NCBI GenBank assembly: GCA_904502215.1
Contig: CAJGDQ010000085.1
Coordinates: 1-5,028, forward strand
DNA from: Clostridiaceae bacterium
Lineage (GTDB): Bacteria; Bacillota; Clostridia; Oscillospirales; Acutalibacteraceae
Reading direction: 5' to 3'
Length of the DNA stretch: 5,028 nt
Shown: in pieces, positions 1 through 5,028 of the stretch
Layout of the letters: every line of letters starts with the position of its first letter
How positions within the stretch are numbered: the first letter of the stretch is position 1
Position numbers and translations under genes: made by a program
The notes under the pieces: generated by a model
What the model saw: only the letters and a program-made list of their open reading frames with translations
Told to the model about the DNA's origin: nothing
The model's database searches: none

Positions 1-1788
1 CCTTTCGGTTATATTAAATAAACCAGAGTTCGAAGTATTCATCGGGAAAATTCCCTGATTGGCCCCTAAAATAAATACAATTTTTGGCATAGAGGGTCTT
101 ATCCTATCGGCTGAGCCAAAGGTGACCTCATCAAGAGTTTGCGGAACAATACCAATATCAGTGCTAGCAACTGCAAGCTCTAAAGCATCAAAAAATTCCT
201 GAGGTTTAATGTTTTCCTCTCCAAAGCATACAACAAGACTATCTAAAATACGCATAAATGCGTCATAAGACTGTTTTAAAGCATCAGATGAGAAAATATC
301 CCCGTCCGCCTCAAAACGCTCTGAGATGCCTATAAGCTTGTCCCCAACACAGCATGCCTCAAACAACTCAACCAAAGCTCTGGCCATATTTGAAGCCGAG
401 CCTTTAAAGTTTTCTTTAAAATCAAATAACGGTTTGATTGCTTTTTTGCGAAGAATATTTAATTTTTCAAGCTCATCTGAATTATCGTTAATATCACTTG
501 TAAGACCTTTTGGATTCATTGTCCAATCTTCGAGCCATTGGGTAGATTCGATATTCCATAGGTAACAATAATTTTCAAGAGCCGAAATTTCCTCGGTATT
601 AAGAGCTCCAAGACCTGTTTTGTGAAATCTAAGTATATTCTCGGTTGAAAGCTTTAAAGCCCTTATAGCTGCAAAGGAAGCAACTGATAACGGGAATGAG
701 CTCAAAGGCATTCTATTATCATAAAATAGAGCAACATCATTTGCCTGACAAGCCGAAACAATAGCTTCCTTATAAATTTCAGCATCCCTTGCAATAATAA
801 CAAAATCTCTAAAACGATAGTTTTTAGTTCTAACTAATTTTCTAATCGTTCTAGCAGTAAATTGAGCCTCATCAAAAATGGTTGAGGCTTTGCAAATTGT
901 GATATTTCGAGATGCTTCTTCTATCGAAACCTTTTCTCCCTCTAAAACCCTTTCAAGTTTCAGAATATCAGAAGCCGCAAATCTTGATTCATCCAAAACA
1001 ATAGGTTCTAAAAGCTTTTTGCCGTTGGATTTTGCAATCTTTTCAATACGTTCAATTGCAATTCTTATATTGGTATATATATTAAAGTTTTTATTGTTAT
1101 CAGGGTTGTTTGTAAAAGCTATATGAACACTTTTTGCTTGATTTATAATTCTTTCGAGCAGTTTATATTGCTGACCTGTAAAACCCTTGAAAGAGTCAAT
1201 AAAAACGCTTTTATTTTCAAAATATTTAAAGCTTGAGAGTTTATTATAAAGTTTTGTAAGCTTGTCCGCAGGGTCTAAAAATTTTTCTCCCATCAACAAG
1301 TTATAGGTTTCATAAATCTTTGCAATATCCTCTAATTTATATTTAAGTGTTGCTTTATCACAAAGTTTGGCAGTTTCTCTTAAGTTTTCAGGAGTTATGG
1401 AATTAATTTTAAACTCTCCGATGGTATCGAGCATAGTTTTAGCAAAGCTTATTGAATCGGAATATCGGTTCCAAAGTATTAATTCATCCTTAACCAAAAG
1501 TAAGGCTCTTTTCATAAAGATAACCTTATCGCTATCCCCTAAATCACGGGAAACCATACCACCTGTCCACCTGTCAACCTCGTCAACAAGGCGTGAAAAA
1601 GAAAGGACCTTAACCTTTGAGAAATTTTTATCCCCTAAAAGTCTTAAAACGGCACGCTCGCTCTCAAAAGTATATTGCTCAGGAACAATGAGAACAGATT
1701 CATTATTACTCTCAGCCAAGTCCTTTATTTTGTTTAAAAGATAGGTTGTTTTACCCGAAATAGGCTTTCCAAAAACAAACTGCAACAT
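1..1788 (-). CDS. addB: AddB, ATP-dependent helicase/deoxyribonuclease subunit B (N-terminal half, cut by left edge)
   Basis: The frame runs uninterrupted from ATG at 1788 to the left edge, giving 596 codons. The family is usually about 1150 residues, so roughly half is missing through window truncation. AddB partners AddA in the RecBCD-like complex that resects double-strand breaks and responds to Chi for recombinational repair; it acts on DNA in the cytoplasm. What I see: an intact Walker A at residues 7-14 (GKPISGKT), the AddB-like VPEQYTFESE at 35-44, an IDSFKGFTGQQYKLLE block at about 197-212 and KIVFILGANQGIFP at 569-582, all typical of Firmicute AddB. The C-terminal nuclease domain and the iron-sulphur cysteines would lie outside, so they cannot be judged. 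The start is fixed: a TAA sits directly before the ATG in frame, and GGTGAT lies 3 bases upstream. It follows the BofA-like gene by 14 bases, so the two are probably cotranscribed. addA would be expected next, out of view. Confidence 0.93.
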   Translation of the reverse strand, partial: MLQFVFGKPISGKTTYLLNKIKDLAESNNESVLIVPEQYTFESERAVLRLLGDKNFSKVKVLSFSRLVDEVDRWTGGMVSRDLGDSDKVIFMKRALLLVKDELILWNRYSDSISFAKTMLDTIGEFKINSITPENLRETAKLCDKATLKYKLEDIAKIYETYNLLMGEKFLDPADKLTKLYNKLSSFKYFENKSVFIDSFKGFTGQQYKLLERIINQAKSVHIAFTNNPDNNKNFNIYTNIRIAIERIEKIAKSNGKKLLEPIVLDESRFAASDILKLERVLEGEKVSIEEASRNITICKASTIFDEAQFTARTIRKLVRTKNYRFRDFVIIARDAEIYKEAIVSACQANDVALFYDNRMPLSSFPLSVASFAAIRALKLSTENILRFHKTGLGALNTEEISALENYCYLWNIESTQWLEDWTMNPKGLTSDINDNSDELEKLNILRKKAIKPLFDFKENFKGSASNMARALVELFEACCVGDKLIGISERFEADGDIFSSDALKQSYDAFMRILDSLVVCFGEENIKPQEFFDALELAVASTDIGIVPQTLDEVTFGSADRIRPSMPKIVFILGANQGIFPMNTSNSGLFNITER

Positions 1789-1791
1789 TTA

Positions 1792-1797
1792 ATCACC
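1792..1797 (-). promoter_or_regulatory. Ribosome binding site of addB
   Basis: GGTGAT lies 3 bases before ATG at 1788, inside the 14-base gap after the BofA-like stop codon. It has the same core and spacing as the site before the BofA-like gene. A TAA directly upstream of the ATG leaves no alternative longer start. Confidence 0.65.
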
Positions 1798-1802
1798 AAA
1801 AC

Positions 1803-2066
1803 TTAAATAATTATTAATTGCAATATTAAATGCAAACAAACAGCTGGCACCGAAAAAACAGCACTTGATGCAACGGTATATAAATTAATCGGTATAAAAA
1901 CACCTGTGAACTTTGCACTCAAATCAATTATTCCTAATGCCCCAACGCCAAGAATCGCATTAAAAAGTAAGCGACTAAAGGGTTTCTTATCTAAAAAAGT
2001 AAATATTAAGATAAATAAGAAAAAAACTATAGAAACAACTAATAAAAACTTTTCATAATACTGCAT
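1803..2066 (-). CDS. bofA: BofA-like small membrane protein (pro-sigma-K processing inhibitor family)
   Basis: This 87-residue protein is almost entirely hydrophobic, with likely membrane segments near residues 6-24, 31-48 and 58-86. The C-terminal half carries the BofA pattern: an N-x-x-x-G helix (NAILGVGALGIIDL, 36-49) and the IPINLYT motif (58-64) followed by a long hydrophobic end. In Bacillus, BofA sits in the forespore outer membrane with SpoIVFA and holds the protease SpoIVFB inactive until the engulfed forespore signals, delaying sigma-K activation in the mother cell. The role here is inferred from the family. The usual GIPG turn after the IPxN motif reads SVPA, so this is a divergent member. 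The length matches the family. ATG at 2066 is preceded by GGTGAT, and no upstream in-frame ATG occurs back to the terminator. addB follows 14 bases downstream. In many Firmicutes bofA lies beside recR, so this neighbourhood is different. A generic small membrane protein is the alternative. Confidence 0.72.
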   Translation of the reverse strand: MQYYEKFLLVVSIVFFLFILIFTFLDKKPFSRLLFNAILGVGALGIIDLSAKFTGVFIPINLYTVASSAVFSVPAVCLHLILQLIII

Positions 2067-2069
2067 ACA

Positions 2070-2075
2070 ATCACC
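2070..2075 (-). promoter_or_regulatory. Ribosome binding site of the BofA-like gene
   Basis: GGTGAT lies 3 bases before ATG at 2066. It pairs with the 5' part of the anti-SD region (the GGTGAT portion of AAGGAGGTGATC), which explains the short spacing. It supports the chosen start. Confidence 0.6.
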
Positions 2076-2080
2076 AATAA

Positions 2081-2109
2081 ATTCTATGAATCTATCAGCA
2101 TTAAAATTA
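2081..2109 (-). promoter_or_regulatory. Possible sigma-E-like promoter for the BofA-like gene
   Basis: On the minus strand, TAATTTT (2103-2109) and CATAGAAT (2081-2088) are separated by exactly 14 bases. They match 6 of 7 and 7 of 8 positions of the Bacillus sigma-E consensus (KMATATT, 14-15 bases, CATACAnT). In Bacillus, bofA is a sigma-E gene, which makes the match attractive. Against it, a start about 7 bases after the -10 would fall at about 2074, inside the SD (2070-2075), leaving almost no leader, and AT-rich DNA gives chance matches. TAGAAT inside the same element could instead be a sigma-A -10, but no good -35 lies 17 bases upstream. Confidence 0.3.
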
Positions 2110-2111
2110 CT

Positions 2112-2146
2112 AAAAAGGCAACCTCTGTGTCTATTTGAGGTTGCCT
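2112..2146 (-). terminator. Intrinsic terminator of the glucosaminidase/cohesin-like operon
   Basis: A perfect 10-bp inverted repeat (2116-2125 with 2137-2146; AGGCAACCTC and its complement) encloses an 11-base loop. Read on the minus strand, the stem is followed at once by a run of five T (2112-2116, the first belonging to the stem). The stem begins 6 bases after the stop codon of the cohesin-like gene. On the plus strand the stem is followed by A residues, so it should act only on minus-strand transcripts. It separates the surface operon from the BofA-like/addB unit. Confidence 0.88.
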
Positions 2147-2152
2147 AAAAAA

Positions 2153-3643
2153 TTATTCGTTAGAATCGTTTTTATCGGTATCATCGGTAATAAAGAAATT
2201 ACCGTTTATTGAAACATCATCAAAATCATCCGATTCATCCAAATAATCGTCATCTTGATTTTTCTTTGCTCTAATTAACTTTATAATAAGTAAAACAATA
2301 AGAGCAATAACCGCTAAAACAACAAAAATAAATCCAATTAAAATAATCTTAGAATTTGTAGTCAGCGAATTGAATCGGTTTAAAATGCCATTATTAACAA
2401 CAGGCTCTTCAATTACCTCTTTTTCAGGTTCTAATTCGGGATAACGCTGTAAAACCTTTTCTCTGGCATCAAAACGATAGAAGCCATATTTAGAATCGGC
2501 ATAGCAATAGATATAGAAGAAATCGGGAGTTGCAGCATTTGCATAGCATTTAATATCCTTCTCGCCGATTTTTGTATTAGTAGCATAATAATCCTTAGGC
2601 ATAGCTAAACCATCAGGTAAATCGGCTAAAATATAGGCATATTCACCTTGAGTAACATAAGATAACTGCTTAAACACCTTGTTTGCCTCATCGTATGTGC
2701 AAATAACAGTTTCTTCTCCCTCGGGAGCCTTCAAATAATAAAGCTTGTATTCCCCTTTTTCATCGCTTGCAACCGAGATTTCAGTCTCATTATAGGTTGC
2801 GGCAACGGCTGAAAAACCTTTTAGTAAGGTAACGCTGGAAAGGTCGGAAATTATAGTGAATTTCTCGAACTCACCCTCGGTAATTTCTAAAGGATTAACC
2901 TCGGGAGTTTCCTCAGGTGCAGTCGCCTCATCATCGGTTTCACTGCGAATTATGTTTATTGTATATTTTTTGGTATCGCCACTAGGAGCGGTAACGGTTA
3001 CAACTCTGGTGTTTGTGCCAACCTTTAAGGTAGAACTTCCCGAAACCGCAACTTTAGCACCGCCATCAGCAGCAGTAGCATAAACATCACACTTTGTAAC
3101 ACTGTTTTTAACATTAACGGTATAGCTTGTTCTATTAGCAGAGAATTTAGGAGAAAGATAACCGGCACTAACTGATAAAGCCTTTAAGTTGGCATTTGAA
3201 GACAACGCAACATCTTTAACTTGTAAAGTAGCGGAAGCGCCACTGATGGAAACCTCTGCATCATCAGGCGGCGCACCATGATATTTTGTTCCGGTAACCG
3301 AAACTTGAGCTGAACCTGATTTTAAAGAAATAAATTCAATTGTAAAAGATTTGCTATTTGTGGGAGAAAAATCTCTAACTAGCGAAACAACACCTGCTCC
3401 ACCGCCATCGCCGCCGGAAACATATTGCAAAACAGAAGCATCATAAGAAACAGAGAGATTCACAATTGTCATATTTGAGCCTTTTACATTAACAGAAACA
3501 GAAACCTTATCGCCAACTGTAATAGAATTGCTGCTAAAATATAATGTAGTATCTGAAGCAAAACAATTCATCGAAAATAAAGAAAAAATAATGCAAAAAA
3601 TTAAAATAATTGTTGTTGAAAATTTTATAAAAGACTTTTTCAT
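2153..3643 (-). CDS. Secreted membrane-anchored protein with cohesin-like and cadherin-like beta-sandwich domains
   Basis: This 496-residue protein is probably a cell-surface anchor. Residues 1-29 form a signal peptide (basic start, hydrophobic core, probable cleavage after CFA); no lipobox is seen. Residues 33-143 resemble a cohesin: TVGDKVSVSVNVK, then SYDASVLQYVSG, then a late FTIEFISLKSGSAQVSV strand. At about 110 residues it is shorter than classical cohesins. Residues 148-234 match the cadherin-like beta-sandwich family (LKALSVSAGYLSPKF, SYTVNV, KKYTINI). Residues 235-250 are an acidic linker. Residues 255-405 are an aromatic-rich region I do not recognise. Residues 433-454 form a transmembrane helix followed by K455, R458, K460 and K461, so the N-terminus should be outside. 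The cytoplasmic tail has 14 Asp/Glu among residues 464-496. The start has AGGGAAGGAA 7 bases upstream and an in-frame TAG before it. It lies 19 bases behind the dockerin-bearing glucosaminidase gene, suggesting that enzyme as its ligand (inference). Confidence 0.85.
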   Translation of the reverse strand: MKKSFIKFSTTIILIFCIIFSLFSMNCFASDTTLYFSSNSITVGDKVSVSVNVKGSNMTIVNLSVSYDASVLQYVSGGDGGGAGVVSLVRDFSPTNSKSFTIEFISLKSGSAQVSVTGTKYHGAPPDDAEVSISGASATLQVKDVALSSNANLKALSVSAGYLSPKFSANRTSYTVNVKNSVTKCDVYATAADGGAKVAVSGSSTLKVGTNTRVVTVTAPSGDTKKYTINIIRSETDDEATAPEETPEVNPLEITEGEFEKFTIISDLSSVTLLKGFSAVAATYNETEISVASDEKGEYKLYYLKAPEGEETVICTYDEANKVFKQLSYVTQGEYAYILADLPDGLAMPKDYYATNTKIGEKDIKCYANAATPDFFYIYCYADSKYGFYRFDAREKVLQRYPELEPEKEVIEEPVVNNGILNRFNSLTTNSKIILIGFIFVVLAVIALIVLLIIKLIRAKKNQDDDYLDESDDFDDVSINGNFFITDDTDKNDSNE

Positions 3644-3650
3644 TTTTAAT

Positions 3651-3660
3651 TTCCTTCCCT
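3651..3660 (-). promoter_or_regulatory. Ribosome binding site of the cohesin-like gene
   Basis: AGGGAAGGAA ends 7 bases before ATG at 3643 and fills most of the 19-base gap behind the glucosaminidase stop codon. There is no room for a promoter, which supports cotranscription of the two genes. Confidence 0.7.
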
Positions 3661-3662
3661 AA

Positions 3663-5028
3663 TTAGCTAATTGGATATTTCGTTTTATCTATTAAATACC
3701 ATTTGATTTTTCCCATATCAGCTATAGAAATATTGTTATCTTTATTAATATCCGCACTTTTGAATTGTGTTTCGTTCAATGGATATTTTGTTTTATCTAT
3801 TAGATACCATTTGATTTTTCCCATATCAGCTATAGAAATATTGTTATCCCCATTAACATCGCCAAGTTTATAAGTAGGTGTTTGCGGCTGACTTGGAGTT
3901 GATGGTTGGTTGCCACCGGGGATTTTTCCATCGGTTGTTATATAAAGAGTGCAATCTTTATCGGCATTAACTGATATCGTATAATCGTTTGTATGCCCTG
4001 TTTCAGCTTTTACAGTTAAAACAATGTTGTTTATTCCCTGTTTCAAAGCAAAGCTTGTAGAGCAAGCTAGAGCGGCTTTTTGGGGTAATTCATATTTAAT
4101 TGCCGTATTATCCGAAACTCTTAAGCTATAATTATAAGTATAACGATAGAATGATGGGGTTAAACCCGAAACAGTGATATTATTAAAATAATAGTTGTTT
4201 ATTTTTTCACTCTCAGCAGGTCTTGGAGTAATGGTTGCGCTCATATCCTTGAAAACCGGTATAGAAAATTCCAATTCCAAATCATAAGCTCCGGAATAAG
4301 TAGAAGCAAGATTATATCCCTTCGATGCAGCATCATGAACTGCTTGAGCAAATTGATGCCAGATTATAGATGGGTCGCTTGCGGCGTTTTTAACATTAAA
4401 ATCTTGATAATATAAGGTGCCTTGTCCGGCTTTTATATATTTATTACCTAAATCAGCAGCACCCAGAATAATAGATTTTGAACGAGTGTCCCAACCCTTA
4501 TCTTTAGCATATGCCAAACCGTTTTCAACAACCGTTCCATTGGTTCCGCTAGCTCCCCAGTTAAAGAAATTGTAATATCCGGTATACTTCGCATGAGTTC
4601 CCGAAATCATAGAGCTTGAACCATCTTTACCCTGCTCTTGAATAATTTTTGCAGCCATAACATATGGGCTAACACTGGTTTCCTTTGCGGCGGCCATAAA
4701 AACCTTGATATAAGAGCCGCCATAAGCAGTATCTTTAGGGTCGGAATAACCTTTTTCAAGGAAGGTGCCTTTAACTATCTTTTTAAGACCTTCCTCAGTA
4801 TGCTTGGCGGGGTCATAGCCTTGCTGAAGGAACATATAAACATAATTTTCATTAAGAAAATTCCTAGGGTCCATATAGTATTTAACAGCTTCTTTTGAAG
4901 CGCCTGTCCAACCATCGTTAGTAAATACCCAATTACCCGAATCCCAATCATAAGAGCCGGGACCCATAGAACGCCATGAAATTGCCTGGGTGTTCTGCAC
5001 TTGCTTGTAACGTTCACGGTCAACCGTC
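3663..5028 (-). CDS. LytD-like endo-beta-N-acetylglucosaminidase with cadherin-like domain and C-terminal dockerin (5' end cut by right edge)
   Basis: The frame is open from the right edge to TAA at 3663-3665, giving 454 visible residues; the true start and any signal peptide lie outside. The enzyme should cleave the GlcNAc-MurNAc bond of peptidoglycan outside the cell. Counting from the first visible codon (5027-5025), residues 50-59 are YYMDPRNFLN, a hallmark of the LytD/Acd type. The glucosaminidase core spans about 100-235, with IIQEQG holding the presumed catalytic Glu131 (codon 4635-4637), followed by GYYNFFNWGA. Residues 275-355 fit a cadherin-like beta-sandwich, 369-385 are a Pro/Thr/Gln linker, and 386-454 form a type I dockerin. 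Each dockerin half keeps the calcium-loop residues (D1, N3, D5, D12: DVNGDNNISIAD and DINKDNNISIAD) and the IKWYLI helix. The gene ends 19 bases before the cohesin-like membrane protein. A dockerin on a wall hydrolase, instead of a plant-polysaccharide enzyme, is notable. Confidence 0.92.
   Translation of the reverse strand, partial: TVDRERYKQVQNTQAISWRSMGPGSYDWDSGNWVFTNDGWTGASKEAVKYYMDPRNFLNENYVYMFLQQGYDPAKHTEEGLKKIVKGTFLEKGYSDPKDTAYGGSYIKVFMAAAKETSVSPYVMAAKIIQEQGKDGSSSMISGTHAKYTGYYNFFNWGASGTNGTVVENGLAYAKDKGWDTRSKSIILGAADLGNKYIKAGQGTLYYQDFNVKNAASDPSIIWHQFAQAVHDAASKGYNLASTYSGAYDLELEFSIPVFKDMSATITPRPAESEKINNYYFNNITVSGLTPSFYRYTYNYSLRVSDNTAIKYELPQKAALACSTSFALKQGINNIVLTVKAETGHTNDYTISVNADKDCTLYITTDGKIPGGNQPSTPSQPQTPTYKLGDVNGDNNISIADMGKIKWYLIDKTKYPLNETQFKSADINKDNNISIADMGKIKWYLIDKTKYPIS
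3673..3752 (-). repeat. Dockerin repeat, second (C-terminal) copy
   Basis: This 80-base stretch encodes the second dockerin half, and its counterpart is 3781-3860, a period of 108 bases (36 residues). By my alignment the copies differ at 6 of 80 positions, with an identical block of 45 bases. Both encode NNISIADMGKIKWYLIDKTK followed by YP. Confidence 0.9.
3781..3860 (-). repeat. Dockerin repeat, first (N-terminal) copy
   Basis: This is the first dockerin half, in direct orientation with 3673-3752. The calcium loop starts DVNGD here and DINKD in the second copy. The rest of the loop and the helix through KTKYP are identical in protein sequence. Confidence 0.9.

Noticed and set aside
326..1744. 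Plus-strand open frames at 326-565, 878-1126 and 1367-1744
   Set aside because: All lie antisense inside addB, whose frame is open throughout and carries family motifs; their translations resemble nothing and have no SD.
2856..3083. Plus-strand open frame opposite the cadherin-like domain
   Set aside because: It is a shadow of the minus-strand gene, with low-complexity Ser/Val content and no recognisable domain.
3661..3672. Perfect 12-base palindrome AATTAGCTAATT over the glucosaminidase stop codon
   Set aside because: It is AT-rich, has no loop and no T tract, and lies inside an apparent operon; neither a terminator nor a defined operator can be supported, and chance is likely in such DNA.
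3673..3860. Repeats as a CRISPR or mobile-element signature
   Set aside because: There are only two copies, both in frame inside one gene and encoding calcium-binding dockerin halves; no spacers, transposase or inverted ends are present.
4998..5000. GTG as the start of the glucosaminidase gene
   Set aside because: The frame stays open upstream to the window edge, no SD precedes the GTG, and starting there would leave a secreted enzyme without a signal peptide. The gene is cut by the window.
4638..5023. Plus-strand frame 4638-4898 and minus-strand frame 4775-5023
   Set aside because: Both overlap the glucosaminidase coding region in other frames, where the real frame shows conserved YYMDPRNFLN and IIQEQG motifs.

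Overview
All four genes in this AT-rich window lie on the minus strand, so biological reading order runs from high to low coordinates. AddB-type recombination, a BofA-like protein, dockerin and cohesin-like modules and strong Shine-Dalgarno (SD) sites together point to a low-GC member of the Clostridia, probably anaerobic and possibly gut-associated. Lineage is inferred from gene content; there is no marker gene.

Right half (2153-5028): a two-gene cell-surface operon. The first gene, cut by the right edge, encodes a LytD-type N-acetylglucosaminidase followed by a cadherin-like beta-sandwich, a Pro/Thr/Gln linker and a C-terminal type I dockerin made of two almost identical halves. After 19 bases comes a gene for a secreted, membrane-anchored protein: signal peptide, cohesin-like domain, cadherin-like domain, an unrecognised extracellular region of about 150 residues, one transmembrane helix and a strongly acidic cytoplasmic tail. 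The simplest model is that the dockerin of the peptidoglycan hydrolase docks onto the cohesin-like domain of the membrane protein and so holds the enzyme at the cell envelope. The pairing is inference. A clear intrinsic terminator lies just behind the second gene.

Left half (1-2066): a second unit. It begins with a small membrane protein resembling BofA, the inhibitor of pro-sigma-K processing. The next gene, 14 bases downstream, is addB, the nuclease/Chi-recognition subunit of the AddAB recombination complex, of which only the first 596 residues are inside the window. Both genes use the same SD core, GGTGAT. The 86-base gap between the two units (2067-2152) holds the terminator and a possible sigma-E-like promoter.

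The best candidate for something new is the adjacent dockerin-hydrolase and cohesin-like membrane anchor, a cohesin-dockerin arrangement apparently used for cell-wall remodelling rather than a polysaccharide-degrading cellulosome.
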